A stretch of 64,000 nucleotides of DNA from AP-15 sp963797115 (GCA_963797115.1 CAWCOH010000004.1:62001-126000); one strand, 5' to 3'. Shown: positions 1 to 13,578, counted from the first letter of the stretch. Program-made: numbers and translations. Notes: generated by a model not told the origin, from the sequence alone.

Positions 1-2
1 CC

Positions 3-317
3 AGCTGGGTCGCCGAATACGGTGACCCGGACGATCCGGCGGATTGGGAATTTCTCAGCCAAATCTCGGCCTATCACACCGCAGTCCCGGGCCGCGCTTA
101 TCCGCCGATCCTGATCGCGACGAGCCGGCGCGACGATCGCGTGCACCCCGGCCACGCCCGCAAAATGGCGGCAAAGTTGCAGGCGATGGGTTGCGAGGCC
201 TACTTTTACGAGCCCGCAGCAGGCGGGCATGGCTACGGCAAGGACAACAGCGAGCGCGCCGCCTTTACCGCACTCGGCTACAACTTTATGCGCTGCGCTA
301 TCGGCTGGAACGTGTGA
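3..317 (+). CDS. Prolyl oligopeptidase family (S9) peptidase, C-terminal fragment
   Basis: Only the last 104 residues are inside the window; the 5' end lies upstream. The fragment matches the end of the S9 serine peptidase alpha/beta-hydrolase domain. It has the catalytic-Asp segment R-R-D-D-R-V-H-P (about fragment residues 42-49) and the catalytic-His segment G-G-H-G-Y-G (74-79). The nucleophilic Ser would be upstream. These enzymes cleave short peptides after proline or act on related acyl-peptide substrates, in the cytoplasm or periplasm. The next gene starts 15 bases after the stop on the same strand, so they may be co-transcribed. Confidence 0.8.
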   Translation, partial: SWVAEYGDPDDPADWEFLSQISAYHTAVPGRAYPPILIATSRRDDRVHPGHARKMAAKLQAMGCEAYFYEPAAGGHGYGKDNSERAAFTALGYNFMRCAIGWNV

Positions 318-332
318 TCTCGGGAGGTTGGG

Positions 333-1535
333 ATGAAGTTCGGCATATTCTACGAGCTGCAATTGCCGCGCCCCTGGGAGCCGCACAGCGAATTCCAGCT
401 CTACCAGAACGCGCTCGATCAGGTGGAGCTGGCCGACCGGCTCGGCTACGACTTTGCCTGGGAGGTCGAGCACCACTTCCTCGAAGAATATTCGCACTCC
501 CCGGCCCCTGAGGTGTTTCTCGCGGCGGCGAGCCAGCGCACAAGGCAGATCCGCCTCGCGCACGGCATCATGCAATTGACGACGGTCCATCCCGCCCGCG
601 TCGCCGAGCGGGTTGCGGCACTCGACCTGGTCAGCCGCGGCCGCGTCGAATTCGGCATGGGCGAGAGTGCGAGCATCACCGAGCTCGAACCGTTCGACCG
701 CAATTTCGAAGAAAAACGCGCAGTGTGGGAAGACGCGGTGCGCGCGGTCATTCCGATGTTCCGGGACGGCGGCTGCGAATACCACGGGACCTATTTCGAT
801 TTCCCGCTGCGCAATGTCGTGCCGAAGCCGCTGCAGAAACCGCACCCGCCGCTATGGGTCGCCTGCTCCGCACTCGACACGATCGAGATGGCCGGGCGCC
901 GCGGCCTGGGGGCGCTGGCGTTCCAGTTCCTCAGCGCCGACGCCGCGCATGCCTGGGTGCACGCCTATTACAATTCCTTCACCAAGCGTCTCGATAAGCT
1001 GACCGACTATGTGACCAACCCCAACATCGCGCTGACCAGCTACTTCATGTGCGCCGAGACCGACGAGGAGGCGCGGCGCCGCGCCGACGGCATCCCGTTC
1101 TTTCAGTTTGCGCTGCGCTTTTACGGGCTGAGCCCGAACCGCAAACGGCCGGAGCCCGGCACGGTCAATTTGTGGGACGAGTACGAGAAGTGGAAGCGCG
1201 AGAACCCCGATGGGCTCGCCCGCGCGCTCTCCGGCGGGCTGATCGGCTCGCCCGAGACGCTGCGGCGCAAGCTGCGGCGCTTCGAGACCTCGCATATCGA
1301 CCAGGTCATTTTCTTGAACCAGGCCGGCAAGAACACCCACGCGCACATCTGCGAGAGCCTCGAGCTCTTCGCCCGCGAGGTGATGCCTGAGTTCCACGCC
1401 CGCATCCCCCAGCAGGAGGCCTGGAAACGCCAGGTGCTGGCCCGCGAGATCGAGCTCGAGGAGATCGACACCGCCCCCTTCCGCGACCGCTACGGCCCCA
1501 ATTCGGTGCAGGTCCGCGCGCAGGCGGCGGAATAA
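333..1535 (+). CDS. LLM-class flavin-dependent monooxygenase
   Basis: A 400-residue protein of the bacterial luciferase-like monooxygenase fold (FMN- or F420-dependent TIM barrel). It opens with the typical M-K-F-G-I-F strand. An E-V-E-H-H-F motif lies near residues 45-50 and an R-G-R-V-E-F-G-M-G segment near 103-111. The QKPHPPLW stretch common in this family is near 168-175, and the C-terminal region has the family's EVMPEF helix. It would oxygenate a small organic substrate using reduced flavin from a partner reductase; the substrate cannot be read from sequence. A GGGAGG-like ribosome site (GGGAGGTTGGG) precedes the ATG. It is one of four full LLM genes and one fragment here. Confidence 0.9.
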   Translation: MKFGIFYELQLPRPWEPHSEFQLYQNALDQVELADRLGYDFAWEVEHHFLEEYSHSPAPEVFLAAASQRTRQIRLAHGIMQLTTVHPARVAERVAALDLVSRGRVEFGMGESASITELEPFDRNFEEKRAVWEDAVRAVIPMFRDGGCEYHGTYFDFPLRNVVPKPLQKPHPPLWVACSALDTIEMAGRRGLGALAFQFLSADAAHAWVHAYYNSFTKRLDKLTDYVTNPNIALTSYFMCAETDEEARRRADGIPFFQFALRFYGLSPNRKRPEPGTVNLWDEYEKWKRENPDGLARALSGGLIGSPETLRRKLRRFETSHIDQVIFLNQAGKNTHAHICESLELFAREVMPEFHARIPQQEAWKRQVLAREIELEEIDTAPFRDRYGPNSVQVRAQAAE

Positions 1536-1623
1536 TCCTTCCTCCAATAAGAGTGGAATCGATCTTAGGGGTTCCGCTCTGGCTCAGGTCAATATCGCGG
1601 CAAAGTTGCCGTGAGCCCTGTTT

Positions 1624-2205
1624 ATGAGCTCTACTCTCTCGTTCCTGTACGCTGTTGGCTCAAATTGGGGGGCGCTCGTCACTGGCGGTGTCCTCATAGG
1701 AATACTCGGTGTTTTCGAGCGATGGCGTAATCGACCGCTATCTTGGAGAGCCTATCGCTGGATCGCCGCAGGGGCAGTGTTCGTCGCTTGTTATTTCGCG
1801 TGGTTGGCTGAGCATGATGCGCGTTTTTCAGCCGAGCATGATTTGAGGGTATCGCAGGATAAGCTAACTCATCAACAATTGGACAACCAAAAGTTGGCCC
1901 AGCTCCAATCTCTTTATGCAGAAGTCGGACCGATCATCGAAGCGAATCTGCCAAAGGATATCTCTACGGAGGATTTCGAGAAATGGGCTGCGGCTGCACA
2001 AAATTGGGCGGACACGACGGCAAATTGGATTAACGCAAATCTTGGGGTCGCTGCTGCTGCACGATTTACCGATAGGAGCGGAGCATTAACGTTCTCGTAT
2101 AGCAGAGCGGTTAACTCAAAGCACGAAGCGATATTAAATGGGCTTACTCAATTGAGAAAGAACTTAACTACTATAATCGAATCAAGATCATGGGATTCTC
2201 CCTGA
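1624..2205 (+). CDS. Hypothetical membrane protein, AT-rich
   Basis: A 193-residue protein I do not recognise. Two hydrophobic segments near residues 15-30 and 45-62 suggest an N-terminal membrane anchor. A polar, probably helical stretch rich in Gln, Lys and Leu follows (about 70-95), then a soluble domain. Its codon use and base composition are clearly more AT-rich than the neighbouring genes, which suggests recent acquisition. It stands alone: the upstream gene ends about 90 bases before, and the downstream permease is on the other strand. Confidence 0.6.
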   Translation: MSSTLSFLYAVGSNWGALVTGGVLIGILGVFERWRNRPLSWRAYRWIAAGAVFVACYFAWLAEHDARFSAEHDLRVSQDKLTHQQLDNQKLAQLQSLYAEVGPIIEANLPKDISTEDFEKWAAAAQNWADTTANWINANLGVAAAARFTDRSGALTFSYSRAVNSKHEAILNGLTQLRKNLTTIIESRSWDSP

Positions 2206-2290
2206 TGTCCAAAATGGGTCAACTACGCTCGATTTCGGAAAGCTTCTGCGAGCCGCGAATATCTGCTCCGATAACACAATCAGTAGAATT

Positions 2291-2378
2291 GTAGGATGGG
2301 TTGAGCAAGTTGCGAAACCCACGCGTACCTCGGACCGGACAGAATGGATGGGTTTCGCTGACGCTCAACCCATCTTAC
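2291..2378. repeat. Long imperfect palindrome (REP-like) behind lactate permease
   Basis: The outer arms GTAGGATGGGTTGAGC (2291-2306) and GCTCAACCCATCTTAC (2363-2378) are inverted copies. The inner arms GCGAAACCCA (2312-2321) and TGGGTTTCGC (2349-2358) pair as well, so the element can fold into a nested hairpin. It ends five bases before the stop codon of the minus-strand lactate permease, where it could stabilise or terminate that transcript. Elements of this type are common intergenic repeats in Proteobacteria; the function here is inferred. Confidence 0.7.
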
Positions 2379-2383
2379 CGGGG

Positions 2384-4039
2384 CTACTGCACGATCATGC
2401 CGGTGAAGACATAGGCCTGCAGCATGACCAGCACGCCGACGAGGCAAGCGAGTGCTATCGAGTGGAGGAAGACGTAGCGCAGGATCGAGCCTTCGTGGCC
2501 GAACCAGTTGGTCGCGGTCGAGGCGACGACGATCGATTGCGCGTCGATCATCTTGCCCATGACACCACCCGAGGAGTTGGCTGCTCCCATCAAGATCGGC
2601 GACAGCCCGAGCTGCTCGGAGGTGATTTTCTGCAACCCGCCGAAGAGCACGTTGGAGGCGGTATCCGAGCCGGTCAGCGCCACACCCAGCCAGCCCAGCA
2701 GGGTGCCGAAAAAGGGGTAAAGGACACCCGCGCCGGCGAAGGCGAGGCCGAGGGTCGCGTCGATGCCGGAAAAGCGCGTCAAGGTGCCGATCGCCAGCAT
2801 CGCCGAGATCGTGATCAGCGAATAGGTGACCACCCGGATCGTCTCGCCATAGGCTCTGATCATCCGTCCCGGCGAGAAGCCCATCAGGAAGCCGGAGATG
2901 ATCGCGGCGATCAGCATGCCGCTGCCGGTGTAGGAGAGATAGGTGAAGGCAAAGACCGCACCTTCGGAAGCCGGCTTGGCGACCACGGGCGGGACCTTGT
3001 GGATCAAATTGTGCAGCCCTTCAACCGAGTAGTTGACGGCGAAGACCGGGTTGACCAACGCCTTGAACCAGCCGGTGCCCCAGATCAGCAGAACGGCACA
3101 GACGATGATCCACGGCGTCAGTGCCCGCCAGACCTCGGCGGTCGTCGGCTCGGCACTCGGGCGCAGTGGGGGAGGCATCGTCGTCGCCGAATCGTCACGT
3201 CTGCGCAAGGCCGGCGAGGTCCATAGCTCGGCCGGCTGCCAGACCCTGAAGAAGCCGATCAGGCACGCCATGCAGATCAGCGAGGCGCCGATGTCGACGA
3301 TCCACGGGTTGACAAAGTTGGAAATCAAAAACTGGGGCACCGCAAAGGACACCCCGCAGACGAGGATCGCCGGCCAGATCTGCATCATGCCGCGCCAGCC
3401 GGCAAAGGCGCAGATCAGCCAGGCCGGCACGATCAGCGAGAAGAACGGCAATTGCCGCCCGACCATGGCGCCCAGCAGGTAGGGGTCGAGCCCGGTGACG
3501 CTGGCGAGGCCTGCGATCGGCGTGCCGAGCGCGCCATAGGCGACGGGTGCGGTGTTGGCAATCAGCGACAAGCCGGAGGCCGCCAGCGGCGAGAAGCCGA
3601 GCCCGATCAGCACCGCCGCGGTGACCGCGACCGGTGTGCCAAATCCCGAGGCGCCTTCGAAAAAAGCGCCAAACGCGAAGGCGATCAGCAGCAGCTGCAG
3701 CCGGCGATCCGACGTCACCCCGCCGATTGCCTGTTGCAAGGTGCCGAAGGCGCCGGTCGCGACGGTCAGCCGGTACATGAAGATGACGTTGAGCACGATC
3801 CAGCCGATCGGGAAAAAGCCGATGACGGCGCCCAGGATGGTGGCGCGAATGGCTAGCCCGGCCGACATCGTGAACAAGAAGATGGCGATGATGATCGCCA
3901 CCAGCAGTGCAATCAGCGCCGCTAGATGGGTCCTGACCGCACCCGTGGCGATCAGGACGAGCAGCGTCACGACCGGGATGGCCGCCGCGATCGTCGACAG
4001 GACGAAATTGCCGAACGGGTCGTAAACCTGTTGCCACAT
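2384..4039 (-). CDS. lldP: L-lactate permease (LctP family)
   Basis: A 551-residue inner-membrane transporter, the same length as E. coli LldP. The N-terminus M-W-Q-Q-V-Y-D-P-F-G-N is typical of the family. Some twelve or more hydrophobic segments follow, including the conserved G-A-F-F-E-G-A-S-G-F-G-T-P-V-A loop (near residues 123-137) and a late L-T-G-S-D-T-A-S-N loop. It imports L-lactate, and probably D-lactate or glycolate, with protons. I chose the ATG at 4039, not the one at 4090, because GGGGAGGGG lies a few bases before it and the longer frame adds residues foreign to the family. No lactate dehydrogenase is adjacent. Confidence 0.93.
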   Translation of the reverse strand: MWQQVYDPFGNFVLSTIAAAIPVVTLLVLIATGAVRTHLAALIALLVAIIIAIFLFTMSAGLAIRATILGAVIGFFPIGWIVLNVIFMYRLTVATGAFGTLQQAIGGVTSDRRLQLLLIAFAFGAFFEGASGFGTPVAVTAAVLIGLGFSPLAASGLSLIANTAPVAYGALGTPIAGLASVTGLDPYLLGAMVGRQLPFFSLIVPAWLICAFAGWRGMMQIWPAILVCGVSFAVPQFLISNFVNPWIVDIGASLICMACLIGFFRVWQPAELWTSPALRRRDDSATTMPPPLRPSAEPTTAEVWRALTPWIIVCAVLLIWGTGWFKALVNPVFAVNYSVEGLHNLIHKVPPVVAKPASEGAVFAFTYLSYTGSGMLIAAIISGFLMGFSPGRMIRAYGETIRVVTYSLITISAMLAIGTLTRFSGIDATLGLAFAGAGVLYPFFGTLLGWLGVALTGSDTASNVLFGGLQKITSEQLGLSPILMGAANSSGGVMGKMIDAQSIVVASTATNWFGHEGSILRYVFLHSIALACLVGVLVMLQAYVFTGMIVQ

Positions 4040-4622
4040 GCGCCCCTCCCCAAGGTTCACGCCCCGCTTCCCTGATGGTGCGAAGCCCACGGCAGAGTGA
4101 AGGCAGCACCCGGCCGGGGCAAGCCCAACCCGTGCTCGTCCGACAACGCTCTCTACGACCGGCCCGACGTTTCGTCATCCTGGGGCAATCCCGGTCATCC
4201 CTATGAAAGTCATTCCGGGATGGCCCGGTGGGCCACACCCGGAACCTATGAACACCGGCCCATCCGCGGTATTCACAGGTCCGTGTTCACAGGTTCCGGG
4301 CTCGCAGGCTGCGCCCGCGCCCTGGAATGACCGACCGCCCCGACGGCCGCAATCTTGCCGGAGTGGGGTTTCACCCCATATAGCGGGAGCCCGGCGCAAT
4401 TGTGATTTGCCGAATTGCTTGAAGTTGCCGGGGTGGCCTGGGCGGCTTATTCAACCGGAAGTGGGGATTTCGCTGTATATTCGCAGTATTTTGTAAAACG
4501 CCTCGTTGCCAACTCAATGTTTGGTTGGGTTCTGAGATGGGCCGAATTCTTAGCGCCTGGCTCCGACCGGAGGTGCGTGGTAGCAATGTCGCCCTTGCCA
4601 ACCCCCGCCGCCGGAGCCGCCG
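4040..4622. other. 583-base intergenic region with inverted repeat pair
   Basis: Upstream of the lactate permease and of the next LLM gene, which are divergent. I see no convincing gene. The main content is a pair of inverted repeat units at 4209-4331, listed separately. The rest should hold the promoters of both flanking genes, which I cannot place with confidence. Confidence 0.5.
4209..4331. repeat. Inverted pair of intergenic repeat units
   Basis: The unit at 4209-4260 begins GTCATTCCGGG and contains CCCGGAACCTATGAACAC. The unit at 4278-4331, read on the other strand, begins GGTCATTCCAGGG and contains CCCGGAACCTGTGAACAC. The two are therefore inverted, imperfect copies that together form a large palindrome. 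This looks like a dispersed alphaproteobacterial intergenic repeat, not a coding sequence. Confidence 0.65.
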
Positions 4623-5534
4623 ATGCCTGAGCCTTTGCCTGCGATCAGCCTTGTCGCCGTGCCGGGGCGGCGGCGCCGGACCCTGGAGCTGGCCCGCGAG
4701 ATCGAGCGCCGCGGCTTTTCCGGGATCTACATGCCGAGCCGCTATAGCAACATGGCGCAATGCACGGGTTTGGCGTTGGCCACCGAGCGGATTGCCTTCG
4801 GCACCGCTATAGCCCCGATCTATCTGCAAGCGACCGAGGAATTCGCAGCGGGTGCGGCCTATATCCACGAGGTTTCGGGCGGGCGCTTCCGCTTCGGCAT
4901 CGGCGTCGCGCATGGCCCAACCCATCAGCGGCTCGGCGTCTCCCCCGGCAAGCCCTTGGCCGATACCCGCGCCTTTGTCGAGAAGCTCAGATCCTATGAC
5001 GGGATCGGCGCGTTGCCGCCGATCGTGCTCGCCGCATTGCGCAAGCGGATGGTGGCGCTCGCCGCCGAGATCGCCGAGGGGGTGCTGTTTGCCAATGCCA
5101 GCCTGTCGCATTTGGCGGCGTCGCTCGCCGTGGTGCCGGCGACAAAGCGCACCGACCCGAATTTCCTGATCGGCAACATGCTGCCGGTGTGCATCACCGA
5201 GCACGAGAGCACGGCGTTGACGCTGCACCGCCGCCGGCTGGTGCGCTACGTGCTGCTGCCGAACTACCGCAACTACTGGAAGGAAGCCGGGTACGGTGAG
5301 GAGATGACGGCGATCGAGCGGGCGCTCGCCGAGAACCGCCGGGACGACATTCCGCACTACCTGACCGACCGCTGGATCGCCGACAACACGCTCTACGGCC
5401 CGGCCGCAAAGGTGCGCGACCAGCTCGCTGCCTGGTACGCCGCCGGTCTCAACGCCCCGGTGCTTGTCCCCAACTCGGTCAACGGCAACCAGCTGACGGC
5501 CCTCGACGAAATATTCTCGGCCTTCGCCGCCTGA
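4623..5534 (+). CDS. LLM-class flavin-dependent oxidoreductase
   Basis: A 303-residue luciferase-like TIM-barrel protein, shorter than the first LLM and closer to the F420-type branch. It has an F-G-T-A-I-A-P-I-Y strand (near 59-67), the segment S-G-G-R-F-R-F-G-I-G-V-A (near 84-95) and a G-P-A-A-K-V-R-D-Q-L element near the C-terminus. The cofactor (FMN or F420) and substrate are unknown. The next gene, an aldo/keto reductase, starts 18 bases after the stop on the same strand, so the two probably form a redox operon. Confidence 0.88.
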   Translation: MPEPLPAISLVAVPGRRRRTLELAREIERRGFSGIYMPSRYSNMAQCTGLALATERIAFGTAIAPIYLQATEEFAAGAAYIHEVSGGRFRFGIGVAHGPTHQRLGVSPGKPLADTRAFVEKLRSYDGIGALPPIVLAALRKRMVALAAEIAEGVLFANASLSHLAASLAVVPATKRTDPNFLIGNMLPVCITEHESTALTLHRRRLVRYVLLPNYRNYWKEAGYGEEMTAIERALAENRRDDIPHYLTDRWIADNTLYGPAAKVRDQLAAWYAAGLNAPVLVPNSVNGNQLTALDEIFSAFAA

Positions 5535-5552
5535 TCGCGTTCGGAAAAGAAG

Positions 5553-6494
5553 ATGGAACAAAGAAATCTTGGAAAGTCCGGCCTCCTGGTCTCGGTTGTC
5601 GGCCTCGGCTGCAACAATTTCGGCGGCCGCATCGATTTGGAGGCGACCCGCAAGGTCGTGCACAAGGCGCTCGATCTCGGGATCACCTTCTTCGACGAGG
5701 CCGATACCTACGGCGATCCGCGCGGCAGCTCCGAGGCCTGCCTCGGCGAAATCCTCGGCGACCGCCGCAAAGACATCGTATTGGCGACCAAATTCGCTCG
5801 GCCGATGGATGGCTCGGGCCGCTTTGAGGGGGCCTCGCGCCGCTACATCATCGCCGAGGTCGAGGCCAGCCTCAGGCGCCTCAAGACCGACTGGATCGAC
5901 CTTTACCAGCAGCACCAGCCCGATCCCCGCACACCAATCGAGGAGACCCTGCGGGCGCTCGACGATCTCGTCCGGCAGGGGAAGGTGCGCTACATCGGCT
6001 GCTCGACCCTGCCGGCTTGGCAGGTGGTCGAGGCACAGTGGACCGCGCGGCATCACGGGCTTCAGCACTTCGTGTCGTGCCAGGAGGAGTACAGCCTGCT
6101 GAGGCGCCGCGTCGACGATGAGATGATGCCGATGCTGCAGGCCTATGATCTCGGCCTGATCCCGTTTTCGCCACTGGCCAATGGGCTGCTGACCGGCAAG
6201 TACCGGCGTGGTGCGCCGCTCCCTCGAGGCGCTCGGCTGACCTATATGCAACGGGCTGCCGACCGCTATCTGACCGAGGACAACTGGGCGGTGGTCGAGC
6301 GCCTCGAAGGCTTCGCCATCGAGCGCGGCCGCACCCTCCTTGAGCTCGCGGTCAGCTGGCTGGCGCGCCGCCCGCAGGTGGCGAGCGTCATCGCCGGCGC
6401 CACCAGGCCCGAACAGGTCGAAGAGAATGTCCGCGCCGCCGGCTGGGCATTGACAGCCGCCGACATGCAGGCGATCGATCGCCTGACCACCTGA
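5553..6494 (+). CDS. Aldo/keto reductase
   Basis: A 313-residue NAD(P)H-dependent oxidoreductase of the AKR (beta/alpha)8-barrel family. The catalytic tetrad is visible: Asp48 in F-F-D-E-A, Tyr53 in T-Y-G, Lys80 in A-T-K-F and His121 in Y-Q-Q-H-Q. A C-terminal cofactor-binding segment V-I-A-G-A-T-R-P-E-Q-V-E-E-N is intact. It would reduce an aldehyde or ketone in the cytoplasm. It follows the LLM oxidoreductase by 18 bases and may process its product or substrate. Confidence 0.93.
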   Translation: MEQRNLGKSGLLVSVVGLGCNNFGGRIDLEATRKVVHKALDLGITFFDEADTYGDPRGSSEACLGEILGDRRKDIVLATKFARPMDGSGRFEGASRRYIIAEVEASLRRLKTDWIDLYQQHQPDPRTPIEETLRALDDLVRQGKVRYIGCSTLPAWQVVEAQWTARHHGLQHFVSCQEEYSLLRRRVDDEMMPMLQAYDLGLIPFSPLANGLLTGKYRRGAPLPRGARLTYMQRAADRYLTEDNWAVVERLEGFAIERGRTLLELAVSWLARRPQVASVIAGATRPEQVEENVRAAGWALTAADMQAIDRLTT

Positions 6495-6527
6495 CGACGG
6501 TCAGCAACCCTGGGGAAGGGGCCCGAG

Positions 6528-6585
6528 ATGGACGTGAGAACTCGACGGCAAGAGTGCGGTGATCACCGGGGGCAGCTGCCCGGTC
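6528..6585 (+). pseudogene. Short-chain dehydrogenase remnant (first ~17 codons)
   Basis: After an ATG at 6528, bases 6541-6576 read L-D-G-K-S-A-V-I-T-G-G-S, the unmistakable opening of an SDR Rossmann fold, and the frame then ends at a stop. The few codons before it are out of frame. No further SDR sequence follows, so this is a fossil left by a deletion. Confidence 0.5.
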
Positions 6586-6711
6586 GTGTAAGGCAGTGCG
6601 TGGGGCGCTGTTCTTGCCGCCGCCGCCCATGGGGAAGATACTCGTCGCTGCAGCAGTAGAGCGACGGCAAGAACAGGATGACCGGCTTTATACACCTCTC
6701 GGAGGACGGCA

Positions 6712-7125
6712 ATGAGTGTTTTTGGAAACATCGTGTCGGCCATATTCGGTCGCTCATCATCCGCGGCATCGGCGCCGACCGCATCGGCCCCCGCGGCTGC
6801 TCAGCCGGCGCCTGCGGCAGCGCCATCGGCAGGGTCTGCTCCGGCACCGGCCGCCGCTCCCGCGACCTCTGTCGATGTCGCGGCGATCATGGATAACCTA
6901 GCCGCGCAATCGAGCGAGCGGCTCGATTGGCGGAAGTCGATTGTCGACTTGATGAAGCTGATCAATCTCGACAGCAGCCTTGCCGCACGCAAGGAGCTGG
7001 CCCAGGAACTGAGCTACTCGGGGGATATGGGCGACTCAGCCTCGATGAACATCTGGCTTCATCGTCAGGTCATGATCAAACTGGCCGAGAATGGCGGCAA
7101 GGTTCCCGACGAGCTGAGGCACTAG
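6712..7125 (+). CDS. DUF3597 domain-containing protein
   Basis: A 137-residue protein matching the full length of DUF3597. It has the N-terminal M-S-V-F-G-N-I-V-S-A-I-F-G, an Ala/Pro-rich linker (about residues 18-50) and the conserved helical C-terminal domain. That domain contains L-D-W-R-K-S-I-V-D-L-M-K-L and ends N-G-G-K-V-P-D-E-L. The biochemical function is unknown. A GGAGG ribosome site lies six bases before the ATG. The downstream gene is convergent and ends three bases beyond this stop. Confidence 0.92.
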   Translation: MSVFGNIVSAIFGRSSSAASAPTASAPAAAQPAPAAAPSAGSAPAPAAAPATSVDVAAIMDNLAAQSSERLDWRKSIVDLMKLINLDSSLAARKELAQELSYSGDMGDSASMNIWLHRQVMIKLAENGGKVPDELRH

Positions 7126-7127
7126 GC

Positions 7128-7997
7128 TCACCGCTTGACGCGCATATATTTCTCCTCGAGGGCGCGCCAGCGCGCGGTGCCGACGGCGTCCTCGCGCTCC
7201 TGGAAAGTGGCGAGGTCGGTCTCGACGCGGGTCGTGTCGCCGTCTCCCCTGAGCGCTGCCAGCACCCGTTGTGCGGCACGGATCGCGGCACGGTGGGTCT
7301 GCGAGGGGTAGATGCCGAGGCGGAAGCCCATTGCTTCGAGTTCGCTGGCAGGCAACATCGGCGTCTTGCCGCCTTCGAAGACGTTGACCAGCGCTGGACC
7401 TTTGACGCTGCGACCGACGATGCGCAATTCCTCGGTGTTTTGCGGGGCCTCGACAAAGCCGACATCGGCGCCGGCTTCGAGATAGGCGTTGACCCGGTCG
7501 ATCGCGGCTTGCAGCCCCTCCACGGCGCGGGCGTCCGAGCGGGCGATGATGACGAGGTCGGGGTCCTGCCGCGTGTCGACCGCAGCGTGGATCTTGCCGA
7601 TCATCTCGGCGGTGCTGATGACCTCCTTGCCCTCGTAATGGCCGCATTTCTTGGGCGCGACCTGATCCTCGATGTGGAACGCCGCCACCCCCGATTTCTC
7701 GTATTCCCGGACCGTGCGGATCACATTGATCGCGTTGCCGTAGCCGGTGTCGGCATCGGCGATGACCGGGATGCCTACCGCGTCGACCGTCAAGCCGATA
7801 AAGCGGACGTTCTCGGACAAGGTCAGCAGTCCGAGATCGGGATAGCCGTTCGCCCGCGAATAGCCGCCGCCGGTCAGATAGACCGCGTCGAACCCGGCCT
7901 GCTCGACGAGCCGCGCCGTCAAGGTGTCATAGGCGCCCGGCACCATCGCATAGCCGGGGCGCGTGATCAGCTCTCTCATTGTCTGTCGTGGGGTCAT
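7128..7997 (-). CDS. Isocitrate lyase/PEP mutase superfamily protein, lyase-like
   Basis: A 289-residue (beta/alpha)8-barrel enzyme. The metal-binding D-A-D-T-G-Y-G lies at residues 81-87 and I-E-D-Q-V at 109-113. The catalytic K-K-C-G-H is at 116-120, with the active-site Cys118 present. The Cys points to a true C-C lyase such as methylisocitrate or dimethylmalate lyase, rather than the Cys-less oxaloacetate decarboxylase group. I start it at the ATG at 7997 because the longer frame adds a non-homologous N-terminus. It follows a 73-residue small protein on the same strand by 34 bases. Confidence 0.87.
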   Translation of the reverse strand: MTPRQTMRELITRPGYAMVPGAYDTLTARLVEQAGFDAVYLTGGGYSRANGYPDLGLLTLSENVRFIGLTVDAVGIPVIADADTGYGNAINVIRTVREYEKSGVAAFHIEDQVAPKKCGHYEGKEVISTAEMIGKIHAAVDTRQDPDLVIIARSDARAVEGLQAAIDRVNAYLEAGADVGFVEAPQNTEELRIVGRSVKGPALVNVFEGGKTPMLPASELEAMGFRLGIYPSQTHRAAIRAAQRVLAALRGDGDTTRVETDLATFQEREDAVGTARWRALEEKYMRVKR

Positions 7998-8031
7998 CCG
8001 CGATCTCCGCGAGAACGGCGGGGCGGCTCGC

Positions 8032-8253
8032 CTAGCGGCTGGACCCGTAACGCCGGCTCGGCAAGCCCGTAGCGACGTCATGGGGTTCGGGCCGGTGGCG
8101 GCTTTCGAGCCTCTTCAACAGGCCGCGGCCGGCGAGACGGGTCTCGTCGGGGTCCTGAGCTTCCTTTTTCACGGCCTGCGCACGCTCGCGGCGCAACTCC
8201 TCCATGCGGGCACGGATCGCAGCGAAATCATCGGCAGCAAGGGGTCGGGTCAC
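8032..8253 (-). CDS. Small conserved protein with A-A-D-D-F helix motif
   Basis: A 73-residue protein starting at GTG (8253), preceded by AGGAGGAG at ideal spacing. Its N-terminal half, A-A-D-D-F-A-A-I-R-A-R-M-E-E-L-R-R-E-R, closely matches a second small protein at 50158-50346, and both have strong ribosome sites. This supports a real gene family. The N-terminal half should be an amphipathic, highly charged helix; the remainder is basic and variable. Function unknown. It may be co-transcribed with the lyase that follows. Confidence 0.6.
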   Translation of the reverse strand: MTRPLAADDFAAIRARMEELRRERAQAVKKEAQDPDETRLAGRGLLKRLESRHRPEPHDVATGLPSRRYGSSR

Positions 8254-8874
8254 GTCTCCTCCTCAAATTTTCGGCCGAGCTTTGGTGGGCTCGAGCGGTT
8301 TATGGATTGGTGAGAGCCGGCTGAGGGCTAGCTCAGACTCTGCGCACCGACAGGCCTCAAAGCAAGTGAAAATGAAGGGACCGTATCGTGGAATTCTGAC
8401 GTGACCGCCGCCGTGTCGAGAGGCTCTTGGACGGCGGCCAATGCCCCGATCGCTCGTCCGAGTTTGCACGCCGCCGTCGGCCGAGCGAGCCACAGCCGAT
8501 CCCATTCAACCGGCAATCCCCTATTGGCCAAAATCGCGGCATGACGACGCGGCCCGCAATAACGCAGCTCCAACTCTACGCCGAAACTGTTACGGGCAAA
8601 GGTCACGATTATTCAGGATCGTGACCGAGGGCTCGGAGCACTCCCGAAATGCCGAGCCAGCAACGAACACCCGCGCAGCAAGAATGCACACGAATAGGGC
8701 AACAGGTCGGCCGCTCTCGAAACGCTCGAGACAGCGCCGTTTGAAACCGCATTAGCCGGTAATTAAGCGATTCGCGTCCCCGGCCGTCTTATGCGTATGA
8801 TTGCATTTGCGCGTTCGGCCGGGAGGCGCACGCCTGGGTTTGTCGTCAACAGCGTTAGGTGAAGAGCATTCGCG
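8254..8874. other. 621-base region upstream of gltB
   Basis: I see no gene here that I can support. Short frames exist on both strands but none has a recognisable domain plus a ribosome site. It presumably holds the promoter and leader of the gltBD operon and the promoter of the minus-strand small protein. Confidence 0.4.
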
Positions 8875-13548
<4,674 letters not shown>

Positions 13549-13578
13549 TGCCGCCTGACGCTTCAAGGACCGGCGCTC

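Noticed and set aside
2348..3226. Long plus-strand open frame opposite the lactate permease
   Set aside because: It is antisense to a clear transporter, is rich in Asp/Arg/Gly/His with no domain, and is explained by the high GC content.
4371..6251. 626-codon minus-strand frame across 4.4-6.3 kb
   Set aside because: It overlaps an LLM and an aldo/keto reductase with complete motifs on the other strand, and its product has no family signature.
6927..8072. 381-codon plus-strand frame opposite the lyase gene
   Set aside because: The minus strand holds the conserved DADTGYG and KKCGH motifs; the plus frame has none and overlaps DUF3597 out of frame.
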